A stretch of 64,000 nucleotides of DNA. It comes from Streptacidiphilus sp. P02-A3a. Lineage in GTDB: Bacteria; Actinomycetota; Actinomycetes; Streptomycetales; Streptomycetaceae. The stretch lies in assembly GCF_014084105.1 (NCBI RefSeq), contig NZ_CP048289.1:8875922-8939921 (forward strand), in the 5' to 3' direction. A program made the translations under genes and the position numbers. The notes beneath the pieces are model-generated. The model did no database searches. It was not told the DNA's origin and saw nothing but the letters and a program-made list of their open reading frames with translations. The number at the start of each line of letters is the position of its first letter. Position 1 is the first letter of the stretch. This document shows positions 9,555 through 18,042 of this stretch, piece by piece.

Positions 9555-10004
9555 TCAGCCGCGCTGGTCTGTCTGGGCTTCGCTGGTCTTTTCGCTGCCC
9601 TGGGGCGCTCTGGGCTGGGGCGCTCTGGTCTGGGGTGCTCTGGGCTGGGGCATTCTGGGCTGGGGCGCTCTGGTCTGGGCTGGGATCCTCGGCAGCGGTT
9701 TGCCCTGGCTCAGAGCCTGGCTCGGAACCTGGGCCTCGCCGATCTCGCGGTAGCGGTCACGATCGATCCGGCGCTCGGCGCCGTGGGCCACCCGCAGCAC
9801 CTCGTCGATGAGGTCCGCCGGCAGCCGTTCGAACGGCGTAGCCGCAGCGGCGATCATCAGCTCGCCATAGAGGTCGATCTCCGCGAGGGCCACTTGGTCG
9901 TGCGCGGCCACCCGCACCACCTCCTCGTCAATGTCGGGCAGTCGACTTCGACTGACTCCAGAGTAGGCAGCGCGCGGGGGGCGTGCATGGCACGTCTGGG
10001 TCAT
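9555..10004 (-). CDS. Conserved actinobacterial hypothetical protein with PQ-rich repeat tail
   Basis: A 149-residue protein converging on csoR with only 5 bases between the stops. The core, about residues 22-90, contains LPDIDEEVVRVAAHDQVALAE, a helical segment I recall in Streptomyces proteins of unknown function. The C-terminal third is a five-residue repeat of the form PQ(P/T)R(A/M), encoded by tandem 15-bp DNA repeats. The ATG is preceded by AGGGGG at about 10 bases; a shorter protein starting near the conserved core is possible. No catalytic motif is recognisable. Confidence 0.65.
   Translation of the reverse strand: MTQTCHARPPRAAYSGVSRSRLPDIDEEVVRVAAHDQVALAEIDLYGELMIAAAATPFERLPADLIDEVLRVAHGAERRIDRDRYREIGEAQVPSQALSQGKPLPRIPAQTRAPQPRMPQPRAPQTRAPQPRAPQGSEKTSEAQTDQRG
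9602..9676. repeat. Five tandem 15-bp repeats inside a coding region
   Basis: Unit GGGGCGCTCTGGGCT is repeated five times with a few substitutions. It stays in frame and encodes the PQ(P/T)R(A/M) tail of the minus-strand hypothetical protein. Copy number is likely to vary between strains. Confidence 0.85.
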
Positions 10005-10051
10005 TTCCCAGGCCCCCTGGTACTACGTGTCTCCCCGTTCGCGCCCCCGGG

Positions 10052-10927
10052 CTACTTGGCCGTGAACACGTCCTTGGACGACGGCAGGCTCACCGTGACC
10101 GGGGTGCCGTAGTCGGCGAACTCGCTGGTGGAGGTCACCACCACCTGGTCCTTGGCGGCGGTCGAGCCGGCCACCTTGCTGAAGGTGAAGACCTCCTGGA
10201 TCTCCTGGATCCGGCCCTTCGGGTCCAGCCAGACCTGGTACGGGACCTTCTTCACGGTGAAGGTCCGCGCCGCCAGCGACAGCCCGGTGCCCGCGCCGCC
10301 GCCGGTCGCGTTGGCGGCCTGGGTCAGGTCGAGCGTCCCCTGGTAGTGCTTGAGGACCACCCCGTTCACCGTCCGACTGTCGACCAGCGCCGCCGTCTGC
10401 GCGCCGCGCAGGGCGTTGGCGGCGGTCGCCGGGTCGGTGGCGCCGCTGCTGACCAGGTTGCCGTCGGCGAGTTCCTGGACGTTGACCTCGACCCACTTCC
10501 CGGCCGGGACCCCCTTGGCACCGCTGTTCTGCATGTACACCACGCCCGGGGCGAAGACCTCGGTGAGCTCGCCGGTGCTGCCCTCGCCCGGCGGGATGGT
10601 GACCTCCATCCGGCCGAGCCGGGTGGAGTAGTCGTACTGGGCGGTCCCGCGCAGGGTGATCCGCTTCGCCGCGGAGAGCGTCTCCAGCGTGCTCGTGTCC
10701 TGGACGTAGCCGGAGCGACCGGTGATGTCCGCGGCCGAGCGGACGGCGGTCAGCGGGTCGGCTGACAGCGCGTCGGAGGAGTTCACCGCCTGGTCGGCGG
10801 AGGTCACCGCGGCGCCGGACGAGCCGGAGCCCCCGCAGCCGGTCAGCAGCCCGGCCACGGCCGCCGCCGTGGCGGCCACCAGCGCCGTACGCATACCGGC
10901 GGCACGGCCGGACTCACGAATCACCAC
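10052..10927 (-). CDS. Secreted lipoprotein, LppX/LprAFG-like
   Basis: About 291 residues. A short basic N-terminus and hydrophobic stretch end in a lipobox LLTGC, so it is an exported lipoprotein. The mature part is beta-rich, with ITLRGTAQYDY, LGRMEVTIPP, VVLKHYQGTLDL and YQVWLDPKGRIQEI, the pattern of the LppX/LprG half-barrel lipoproteins that carry lipids or glycolipids. The GTG start is chosen because GGGAG lies about 9 bases upstream; an ATG three codons earlier has the Shine-Dalgarno too close. The next minus-strand gene is the PQ-rich hypothetical. Lipid transport is a family-based guess. Confidence 0.75.
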   Translation of the reverse strand: MVIRESGRAAGMRTALVAATAAAVAGLLTGCGGSGSSGAAVTSADQAVNSSDALSADPLTAVRSAADITGRSGYVQDTSTLETLSAAKRITLRGTAQYDYSTRLGRMEVTIPPGEGSTGELTEVFAPGVVYMQNSGAKGVPAGKWVEVNVQELADGNLVSSGATDPATAANALRGAQTAALVDSRTVNGVVLKHYQGTLDLTQAANATGGGAGTGLSLAARTFTVKKVPYQVWLDPKGRIQEIQEVFTFSKVAGSTAAKDQVVVTSTSEFADYGTPVTVSLPSSKDVFTAK

Positions 10928-11051
10928 GGAACACATCTCCCTCACGGCCCCTCGGAACACACCCAATAGCGGGCTCCTCAGGGCTAACGAGAACCGGTAC
11001 CGCCGGTTACGGCGTTCGAGGTGGCGCGAGCCGGCCGCGATCCGGGTTACC

Positions 11052-11363
11052 GTGAACCACGTGGACAGCAACCTGGTCCCGTGCGGCGAGCGGACACCGC
11101 CGCACCCGGGCCCGTCAGCGCCCTCGGCACCCCGGAGCGCACTCCCCGCCCCAGCGACGTCGGAGCCGTCCGACTCGGAGCACCGGACCTTCATCACCGA
11201 GGCCGGTTCGTTCACCACCGCCCGCTGCGACTGCGGCTGGTTCGCCCCGGCCCGGCGCTCCCGCGACAAGTCCCGCCGCGACGCCGACAGACATCTCGCC
11301 GACGGACATCCCGCCGAGGGACATCCCGCCGCCGGGCATCCCGCCGGGGACCCGACCGCCTGA
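11052..11363 (+). CDS. Small hypothetical protein with CDCGW motif
   Basis: A possible 103-residue protein divergent from the lipoprotein gene. A disordered Pro/Ser N-terminus is followed by EHRTFITEAGSFTTARCDCGW and a basic RRSRDKSRRDADRHL segment, which looks like a short conserved domain with a CxC pair. The tail HLADGHPAEGHPAAGHPAGD is a five-residue repeat encoded by a 15-bp tandem DNA repeat. GTG codons at 11052 and 11061 are the candidate starts; neither has a strong Shine-Dalgarno. The coding call rests on the conserved-looking core and is moderate. Confidence 0.5.
   Translation: MNHVDSNLVPCGERTPPHPGPSAPSAPRSALPAPATSEPSDSEHRTFITEAGSFTTARCDCGWFAPARRSRDKSRRDADRHLADGHPAEGHPAAGHPAGDPTA
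11290..11349. repeat. Four tandem 15-bp repeats
   Basis: Unit GACATCCCGCCGAGG repeated four times with minor changes, in frame with the small CDCGW protein and encoding its GHPA(E/A) tail. Confidence 0.75.
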
Positions 11364-11430
11364 AACCGGCAGGGCGTCTTCTGCCGTCCCCTCCTGTGCG
11401 GCATACCGGTTCGGTCGAGGATGGAAACCA

Positions 11431-13056
11431 ATGGGCGAAATGATCACTTCCCGACGCTCCGTGCTGCGCGGCGCGGGCGCGCTGACCGCGGCGGCGGCCG
11501 GCCTCACGGCCTGCACCAGCGGCAAGTCGGCCGCCGCTGCCAGCGGCCCGGCCACCACCACCGGTCCGAGCACGGCCGCGGCCGGGACCGGCGGCGTCCC
11601 GGCGTCCAGTCCGGTGACCGCGTCGCCGGGCCCGGCGGACTGGGCGGCGCTGGCCAAGGACCTCGGCGGGCCGCTGATCCGCCCCGGCGACAGCCGCTAC
11701 GCCGACGCGCGGCGGCTGTTCCAGCCGCAGTACGACTCACTCGCGCCGAGCGCGGTGGCCTATGTGGACGGCGCGCACGACGTGTCCACCGCGCTGGCCT
11801 TCGCCCGCAAGTACCGGCTGCCGGTGGCCGCCCGCTGCGGCGGGCACAGCTACGCGGGCTGGTCCTCCGGCAGCGGCCTGGTCCTGGACGTCGGCAAGCT
11901 GAACGGCGTCAGCGCCTCCTCCGGGGCGGCCACCGTCGGCGCGGGCGCGCGGCTGATCGACGTCTACACCGGCCTGGCGGACCGGGGGGTGACCATCCCG
12001 GCGGGCTCCTGCCCGACCGTGGGCGTGACCGGTCTCACCCTCGGCGGCGGCATCGGGGTGACCGGCCGGGCCTACGGGCTGACCTGCGACAGCCTCACCG
12101 GCGCCGAGGTGGTCACCGCGGACGGCACGGTCCGCCAGGTCAGCGCGTCCAGCGAGGCCGACCTGTTCTGGGCGCTGCGCGGCGGAGGCGGCGGCAACTT
12201 CGGCGTGGTCACCTCGCTCTCCTTCCGCACCCACCCGGCGGCCGAGTGCTCGTACGCCTTCCTCTCCTGGCCCTGGTCCCAGGCCGAGCAGGTGGTCCGC
12301 TCCTGGCAGGCCTGGGCGCCGAGCGCGCCCGACGCCATGTGGGCCGACCTGCACCTGCTGGTCTGGGCGAACGGGCAGTACCAGCTGGGCACCACGGTCA
12401 ACTACCTGGGCCCGCAGTCGGAGCTGCAGAACCAGATCGACCGGCTGGGCACCCCGCCCTCCTCGGCCTACGTGCACACCGCCTCCTACCTGGACACCAT
12501 GCAGGTGATGGGCGGGGTGGCCGGCTGGTCGCCGGCCGCCTCGCACCTGCCCGGCACGCTGCCGGGCCAGAACCCGGCGGGCCGGGTCACCCGGGAGTCC
12601 TACGGCGCGCGCTCCGACATCTTCAACCGGTCGATCGACGGCAGCGGGATCTCCGCGCTGATCGCCGCGATCGAGCGCTACCCGAAGATCGCCCCGGCGG
12701 GCGGCAGCGCGGGCGTCGCCTTCGACGCGCTGGGCGGCGCGATCAACCGGGTCGGGCGCGGCTCCACCGCCTTCGTCCACCGCGGCGGACAGTTCACCGC
12801 CCAGTACACCGCCAACTACCCGGACGGGGTGACCGGCGGCACCGCGGCCGACCGCTCCTGGTCCTGGCTGGACGGCGTCTGGTCGGCGATGCGCCCGTAC
12901 GCGAGCGGCGAGGCGTACCAGAACTACGTGGACCCCCGGCTGACCGGCTGGGAGCAGGCCTACTACGGCAGCAACGCGGCCCGGCTGCGGTCGGTCAAGC
13001 GGAGCTACGACCCGGGCAACCTGTTCCACTTCCCGCAGAGCATCCCGGTGGGCTAG
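11431..13056 (+). CDS. Secreted FAD-linked oxidoreductase, berberine-bridge-enzyme type, Tat lipoprotein
   Basis: A 541-residue flavoprotein. The N-terminus has a twin-arginine motif SRRSVLRG, a hydrophobic region and a lipobox LTAC, so it is probably exported folded and then lipidated. The PCMH-type FAD domain starts near residue 90. GGHSYAGWS supplies the histidine and SCPTVGVTGLTLGGG supplies the cysteine of the two covalent FAD links seen in the BBE family. The C-terminal BBE domain has YYGSNAARLRSVKRSYDPGN. Substrates of this family are sugars, alkaloids or polyketide intermediates; none can be assigned here. It is monocistronic and faces the PAP2 gene. Confidence 0.9.
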   Translation: MGEMITSRRSVLRGAGALTAAAAGLTACTSGKSAAAASGPATTTGPSTAAAGTGGVPASSPVTASPGPADWAALAKDLGGPLIRPGDSRYADARRLFQPQYDSLAPSAVAYVDGAHDVSTALAFARKYRLPVAARCGGHSYAGWSSGSGLVLDVGKLNGVSASSGAATVGAGARLIDVYTGLADRGVTIPAGSCPTVGVTGLTLGGGIGVTGRAYGLTCDSLTGAEVVTADGTVRQVSASSEADLFWALRGGGGGNFGVVTSLSFRTHPAAECSYAFLSWPWSQAEQVVRSWQAWAPSAPDAMWADLHLLVWANGQYQLGTTVNYLGPQSELQNQIDRLGTPPSSAYVHTASYLDTMQVMGGVAGWSPAASHLPGTLPGQNPAGRVTRESYGARSDIFNRSIDGSGISALIAAIERYPKIAPAGGSAGVAFDALGGAINRVGRGSTAFVHRGGQFTAQYTANYPDGVTGGTAADRSWSWLDGVWSAMRPYASGEAYQNYVDPRLTGWEQAYYGSNAARLRSVKRSYDPGNLFHFPQSIPVG

Positions 13057-13111
13057 GCCCGCGCCCTGCGATGACGCCCTCCGGTTGCGCCCTGCGACCG
13101 CGACCCGGCGG

Positions 13112-13837
13112 CTAGGCGGCCAGGTCGCGGTCGGCCTCCGGCTCGCCGCCGTGCGGCCGGGGGACGGCGGCGGCGCGGCGGACCGGACGGCGGGAGGACC
13201 GGCTCGGGGCCACGATCAGCGGGGCGGCGGCGGTGCGGGACGCCGAGCGGGTCAGCGGCACCAGTACGGCCATGGCCAGCGGGGCGAGCAGCAGCACGGT
13301 GGCCGTGCCCAGGGCGTAGCCGCCGACCACGTCGGTCGGGTAGTGCACGCCCATGAACACCCGCAGGAAGCCCTCGGCCGCGGCCAGCGCGCCCGCGGCC
13401 AGCCCCAGCTTGCGGTTGACCAGCAGCAGGCCGATGGCGACCGCCATGGTGAAGGTCGCGTGGTCGCTCGCGAACGAGCCGTTCGCCTGGTGCGCCGTCA
13501 GCAGGTCCAGCTGCCCGGGGTGGGCGACGAAGGGGCGCTGGCGCTGGACGATGGCCCGGACCGGGATGTTCAGCACCAGGGCGAGCCCGGAGGCCAGCCC
13601 GGCCCAGAGCACCCCGGCGACCGCCGCCGGTGCGTCCGGCCTGCGGCGGGCCCAGCTCCAGCCCGCGACCAGCATCAGCACCGAGGCCAGCGGCACCCCG
13701 TACTCGCCGAGGAAGGCGAGGGTGCTGTCGAGCCAGGAGGGGAGGTGCCGGGCGAAGCCGTTGATGCCGGAGACGAGCGTCCAGTCGATCGAGCCGCCAC
13801 CCATCGCACCGCTATCGTCCGCCAGCAGCGTCGCCAC
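13112..13837 (-). CDS. PAP2 family membrane phosphatase
   Basis: A 241-residue membrane phosphatase with about five or six helices. The three PAP2 motifs are present: RAIVQRQRPF (first), GSFASDHATF (second, with SDH in place of SGH) and GVHYPTDVVGG (third), supplying the catalytic histidines and aspartate. Such BcrC-like enzymes dephosphorylate undecaprenyl diphosphate or related lipids. A UppP enzyme elsewhere in the window could overlap in function. The C-terminal 40 residues are Arg-rich and probably cytoplasmic. Confidence 0.88.
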   Translation of the reverse strand: MATLLADDSGAMGGGSIDWTLVSGINGFARHLPSWLDSTLAFLGEYGVPLASVLMLVAGWSWARRRPDAPAAVAGVLWAGLASGLALVLNIPVRAIVQRQRPFVAHPGQLDLLTAHQANGSFASDHATFTMAVAIGLLLVNRKLGLAAGALAAAEGFLRVFMGVHYPTDVVGGYALGTATVLLLAPLAMAVLVPLTRSASRTAAAPLIVAPSRSSRRPVRRAAAVPRPHGGEPEADRDLAA

Positions 13838-14041
13838 GCCGCACCTCCCGCCTGTCAGCCAACCCGAACTCCCGGCCGCCGGGATTCCGGTACGGCACGA
13901 TCAAGTGTCCTCCCTTGACAAGGTGCACAACGGAGCGAACCGCCCAAACTGTTCCACCCGAGGGGGAAGTTATGGGAACGTGACGCTTCGCTCACCGGTC
14001 CGCCACAAGCTCACCACCGAGCTGCCGCCGAAGCGTCACCG

Positions 14042-15088
14042 TCAGGACAGCGAACCCCCGTTGGCGATTCCGCCGCCCGGCTGGAGGGTCGGCAGCGCGG
14101 CCGCGCCCCCGGCGGTGACCCGGGTGGCGCCGAAGTAGTCGCCCTCGGCGTCGATCGGGTCGTAGCGGATGACCGAGCCGGTGTGCGGCGCGTCGATCAT
14201 CATGCCGCCGCCGACGTAGATCCCGACGTGGTGGATCTTGCTGGGATCGTTCGGGTCGGTGGAGAAGAACACCAGGTCGCCCGGCTGGAGCTGACTGCGG
14301 CTCGGGTGCGGACCGGCGTACCACTGGTCCGCGGCGACCCGCGGGATCTGGATGCCCACGCTGGCGTAGGCGGCCTGGGTGAGGCCGGAGCAGTCGAACT
14401 CGTAGTTCTGCGAGGCCAGGCCCTCACCGCCCCAGAGGTAGGGCGTACCGAGCTTGGACTGGGCGTAGTAGATCGCCCCGGCCGCCTGCTCGGAGAAGGT
14501 GATGGTGGTGGTGGCCGCGAAGGACTGGGCGAGCTTGGTGATGGAGCTGACGTAGTTCTCGGTCTGCGTGTAGCTGGGGATGCCGTCCGCGCTTATCACC
14601 GCGTACGGGCCCGCGTTGTAGGCGGCGAGCATGTTGGAGGTGCTGCTGCCGGGAACGCTCTTGGTGTCCTGGGCCAGTTGGCAGTCGTAGCTGGCGGCGG
14701 CGGGGATGGCGTCGGCCGGGTCCCAGACGTCGGGCGCGGCATGGGCGTGGGTGGGGTCGATGCCGTAGATCTGCCAGGTCGCGGGCATGAACTGGGCGAT
14801 GCCCTGGGCGCCGACCGGGCTGACCGCGTTCGGGTTGAAGCCGCTCTCCTGGTACATCTGCGCGGCCAGCAGCGGCGGCGACAGCTGCGGGCAGAGGGTG
14901 CCCCACTGCTGGATCAGCGCGGCGTAGGCGGCGGGGACGGTGCCCGGAGCCAGCTGGGCCAGCGCGGTCTGCTGGCTCTGCAGGATGGAGCCCGAGGCGG
15001 CGTAGGTGCCGACGACGAGCAGCGCCAGGAATCCGGCGAGCGCCGCACCACCGCCGCCGGCGACGGCCCAGACACGTCGGCCGGCCAT
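14042..15088 (-). CDS. SLT transglycosylase and NlpC/P60 endopeptidase (VirB1-like)
   Basis: A 348-residue two-domain peptidoglycan hydrolase with one N-terminal membrane anchor (about residues 10-30). The lysozyme-like SLT domain, about 70-190, has the catalytic Glu in MYQESGFNP and the GAQGIAQFMP and AYNAGPYAV motifs. The NlpC/P60 domain, about 205-330, has the catalytic Cys in FDCSGLTQ and His in IHHVGIYVG. This pairing is typical of Gram-positive conjugation and type IV secretion loci, where the enzyme opens the wall for the channel. It is divergent from the secretion-like operon and shares its promoter region. Confidence 0.92.
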   Translation of the reverse strand: MAGRRVWAVAGGGGAALAGFLALLVVGTYAASGSILQSQQTALAQLAPGTVPAAYAALIQQWGTLCPQLSPPLLAAQMYQESGFNPNAVSPVGAQGIAQFMPATWQIYGIDPTHAHAAPDVWDPADAIPAAASYDCQLAQDTKSVPGSSTSNMLAAYNAGPYAVISADGIPSYTQTENYVSSITKLAQSFAATTTITFSEQAAGAIYYAQSKLGTPYLWGGEGLASQNYEFDCSGLTQAAYASVGIQIPRVAADQWYAGPHPSRSQLQPGDLVFFSTDPNDPSKIHHVGIYVGGGMMIDAPHTGSVIRYDPIDAEGDYFGATRVTAGGAAALPTLQPGGGIANGGSLS

Positions 15089-15341
15089 CAGCGGCGCTCC
15101 GACGCTGCGTCAGCGGCTTCGCACAGTTGGACTGTCGGAGTCGAACGCATATGCCACCCACCCTGGCCGAAGGAATTTGCGATTGCCTTCACAGAGTCTG
15201 GACCAGGGCGTTGCCCCGCGCAATCAGCTGCGATACACAGAGTAAGCGGTAGTCTCATCCGAGCGGCTGCAGGCTCCATGAGGTCCCATGGTGGCACCTG
15301 TGGCGCATCACTCAGTGGCGATCCTCGGGAAAGTGGCCAAG

Positions 15342-15370
15342 TCGACTTCGGTTCTGGCCAAGAATAGGAC
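15342..15370 (+). promoter_or_regulatory. Putative promoter of the secretion-like operon
   Basis: TCGACT and TAGGAC are separated by 17 bases, a fair match to an actinobacterial housekeeping promoter. Two copies of TGGCCAAG at 15334 and 15355 lie 21 bp apart, flanking the -35 and abutting the -10. The rest of the 15089-15429 gap between the divergent genes shows nothing else I can name. Confidence 0.35.
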
Positions 15371-15429
15371 TGGGCCCTACACCACGGCCGGGTGCTGGGC
15401 TTTGATTGATGATCAGGTGGGTGGTTGCT

Positions 15430-15738
15430 TTGTATCTCAGCGCGAACAAGAACGACATCAGCACCATCATCGGAGGAATCGCGCCCAACTGGGGCCCCTT
15501 CGCGAGTCTGGGCACAGAGGCCCGGACGATGGTGGAGGTCGTCATGGCCGTCGCCATCCTCGGTTGCCTCGCCATCGCCATCTGGGGGGCTGCCAAGCAG
15601 CGAATCGGCGCGACGGCGCTTCGGGACACCTTCAGTGCCGAGCAGGGCAAGGGTCTGATCATCGCCGGTCTGACCGGCGTGTTCATCATCGGATCACTCG
15701 GTACGTTGTTCACCATTGTGTACGGGATGGCGATCTGA
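15430..15738 (+). CDS. Small two-helix membrane protein, pilin (VirB2)-like, of the secretion locus
   Basis: A 102-residue protein with two hydrophobic helices, at about 37-58 and 78-100, joined by the polar linker KQRIGATALRDTFSAEQGKG. This layout is like VirB2/TrbC pilins and related small subunits, and the linker is a segment I recall as highly conserved in Streptomyces. The TTG start is preferred because AGGTGG lies 9 bases upstream; an ATG seven codons earlier has no good ribosome site. It is the first gene of the plus-strand secretion-like cluster. Pilin function is inferred from size, topology and position. Confidence 0.75.
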   Translation: MYLSANKNDISTIIGGIAPNWGPFASLGTEARTMVEVVMAVAILGCLAIAIWGAAKQRIGATALRDTFSAEQGKGLIIAGLTGVFIIGSLGTLFTIVYGMAI

Positions 15739-15941
15739 TTATTCGTCTGGATAATCGGAGCACGACGTTCCGCGTACCGGATCGGCCAAGCTCTCCCCAC
15801 GAGCCGCCGTTCAGGTGACACCCTTCTGTCATATCGTCCTGCCCGCACGCCCTCGCTCGCCCCGTCCGTCCGCTCTCGCCCTGCTCGCCGTGCCCGTCCC
15901 GTCCCGCCCGTCCTGCTCACCCTCGTCCCAAGGGGGCCGTC

Positions 15942-16772
15942 GTGTCCGTGCCTGACGACCAGCCGCACACGCGTACCCGCTACCCGGCGGGCGAAGCGCC
16001 GCCGGACGCGGCGGCGGGGCGGCATCCGCTGCGGACGCTGGCGGCGGTGCTGGGAGCGGTGGTGATCCTGCTGGTGGTGGTCGCGGTGATCAACCGCACC
16101 AGCGGCAGCACCCAGGCCGGAGCGGGCGCCCCCGGCACGTCCGGCACCACCGCGGGCTCGGGCCCGACCGCCTCCGGCAGCGGCACCCAAGCCACGGCGA
16201 CGGCCCCGACCGGGACCCAGCCGGTGTCCACCTCACAGGACGGAATCGCCACCGGCTTCCCGCACACCGCCGAGGGCGCCCAGTCCGCCGCAGTCAACTA
16301 CAGCGTCGCCCTGGGCTCCAGCGAGATGTACACCACCACCTCCCGCCACACGATCCTGCAGACGATCGTCGACCCGGCGGTGCTGGGAGGCATTCAAACC
16401 AGGTTGGATGATTCGTTCACCAGCCAGGGCAGCAAGCTCGGGTTGCGGCTCGGCCAGGCCCCGAAAGGACTGACCTTCGTCTCCCGGGTCATTCCCGTCG
16501 GTACCAAGGTCGACAGCTACGGAGTCCAGTCCACCGTCGAGGTATGGAACGACTCCCTGTTCGGCCTCGCCGGTCAGGGCTCCACCTACCCGGTCACCGA
16601 GTCCTGGTACACCCTGACCGTGACGCTCAGCTGGTCAGGCGGCGACTGGAAGCTCGCCGACTTCAAGCAGGCGGATGGGCCGACGCCCATCAGTGGAAAC
16701 CAAACGCCTTCCAGTGCAGACATGATGGCCAACGCCGTCACCGGGTTCGGAGGGTTCCGCTATGCCCGTTGA
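15942..16772 (+). CDS. VirB8/TcpC-like single-pass membrane protein
   Basis: A 276-residue protein with a short cytoplasmic N-terminus, one membrane helix around residues 30-50, and a Gly/Ser/Thr linker. The C-terminal extracytoplasmic domain, from about 105, has alternating strands such as FVSRVIPVG, VQSTVEVWNDSLFG and SWYTLTVTLSWSGGDWKL. That is the NTF2-like pattern of TcpC/VirB8 scaffold proteins. Start GTG follows an AAGGGGG sequence. The stop overlaps the next start by 11 bases. The assignment relies on topology and neighbours rather than a catalytic motif. Confidence 0.7.
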   Translation: MSVPDDQPHTRTRYPAGEAPPDAAAGRHPLRTLAAVLGAVVILLVVVAVINRTSGSTQAGAGAPGTSGTTAGSGPTASGSGTQATATAPTGTQPVSTSQDGIATGFPHTAEGAQSAAVNYSVALGSSEMYTTTSRHTILQTIVDPAVLGGIQTRLDDSFTSQGSKLGLRLGQAPKGLTFVSRVIPVGTKVDSYGVQSTVEVWNDSLFGLAGQGSTYPVTESWYTLTVTLSWSGGDWKLADFKQADGPTPISGNQTPSSADMMANAVTGFGGFRYAR

Positions 16773-18042
16773 CCTGCGCCGAGTCGGCGTGCTCAGTTCA
16801 GCCTTCGCATCGATGCAGTTCCTTGCCCTCACGATCGCGAACGCTGCCTTCGCTGCACCGAGCCCAAGCCCCTCCGCCACGGGCAAGTGCGTCGCACTGC
16901 CCGGCCCAGGCAGCAGCAGTTTCTGCAATCCGGGTAGTTCGAACCCCGTCACCGGCGTGACCGACTCGGTCGACCCGTTGCAGTCGCTGGCGAGTGCCTG
17001 CGCGACCGCTGCTGCGTGGGTGATCCGGAAGCTCTCGGAGGGGATCAACGCCACCACCACCGTCGACTTCACCAACGCCAGCTTCCTCCGGACCTACGCC
17101 GTGGTCTTCGGCGCCTCCACCTTCCTGACCCTGATCCTCTGGCTCCTCGCCGTCGCCAAGCGCGCTGCCCGCGGCGTGCCGTTGTACCAGGCCATCGGTG
17201 AAGCCATCGGCTTCCTCTGGCTGACCGTGATCGCCTCCGCGTTCACCCCGCTCATCCTCTACACGATCGTCAGCGCCACCGACGGAATCACCACCGGTAT
17301 CGCCTCCGGCACCAAGACCGACACCGCGAACTACCTGGGCTCCTTCGCCAACGCCCTCACCGGCGGCAACATCGGCGGCGGTCCGATCATCCTGGTGCTG
17401 GTGTCCCTCATCGCGATCCTCGCCGCCGCCGTCCTGTGGATCGAGATGCTGATCCGCGCCGCGATGCTCTACGTCGGCGCTCTGCTCGGCACCGCCGTCT
17501 ACGCCGGTCTGGTCGACAAGCAGCTGTGGAAGCACGTCCGCCGCTGGGCGGGCGTCATGGTCGCGGTGGACCTGATCAAACCCGTGATCGTGATCATCCT
17601 CGGCCTGGCCGGCGCCATCGCCTCCAACGCGGGCGCCAACGACGCCTTCTCGACGGTCCTCTCCGGCGTCGCCATCCTGGTCCTCTCCATCTTCGCCAGC
17701 AGCGCCATCTACCGCTTCGTCCCGGGCTTCGGCGACGAGATGGTGGCGATGCGCCGCGCCCGCGCGAGCGCGGTGAGCGCCGGGTCGGCCGTGGTCAACG
17801 GCCCCGCGAACTTCATGAAGCAGGGCATCAGCACCCACGCCGGGCGCGGAGCCGACGGCGGCTCCGGCGGCGGCCAGGGCGGCGGCAACAGCGGCGCGGC
17901 CAGCGCCGGCGCGGGCATCGCCGCGCACGGCGCCCGCCCCTCGGCCGCGCCGCCCGCGCAATCCTCCGGAGGCGGCACGTCCGCCCCCCCGGTCACCAGC
18001 GGTAACAGCAGTACCACCAGTGCCCAGGGAGGCCGCTCTTGA
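16762..18042 (+). CDS. VirB6/TrbL-like polytopic membrane channel protein
   Basis: A 426-residue protein. An N-terminal hydrophobic segment resembles a signal peptide (cleavage after AAFAAP). A short extracellular Cys-containing loop follows, then about five or six membrane helices from residue 105 to 330. The C-terminus is a Gly/Ser/Ala-rich cytoplasmic tail. The helix pattern with HVRRWAGVMVAVDLIKPVI matches the VirB6/TrbL channel family of Gram-positive secretion systems. It overlaps the following gene by 4 bases (TTGA). Confidence 0.78.
   Translation: MPVDLRRVGVLSSAFASMQFLALTIANAAFAAPSPSPSATGKCVALPGPGSSSFCNPGSSNPVTGVTDSVDPLQSLASACATAAAWVIRKLSEGINATTTVDFTNASFLRTYAVVFGASTFLTLILWLLAVAKRAARGVPLYQAIGEAIGFLWLTVIASAFTPLILYTIVSATDGITTGIASGTKTDTANYLGSFANALTGGNIGGGPIILVLVSLIAILAAAVLWIEMLIRAAMLYVGALLGTAVYAGLVDKQLWKHVRRWAGVMVAVDLIKPVIVIILGLAGAIASNAGANDAFSTVLSGVAILVLSIFASSAIYRFVPGFGDEMVAMRRARASAVSAGSAVVNGPANFMKQGISTHAGRGADGGSGGGQGGGNSGAASAGAGIAAHGARPSAAPPAQSSGGGTSAPPVTSGNSSTTSAQGGRS

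Noticed and set aside
9012-10112. A 366-residue plus-strand open frame
   Set aside because: It overlaps csoR in another frame and the PQ-rich gene antisense, and its repeats are a by-product of the DNA repeat.
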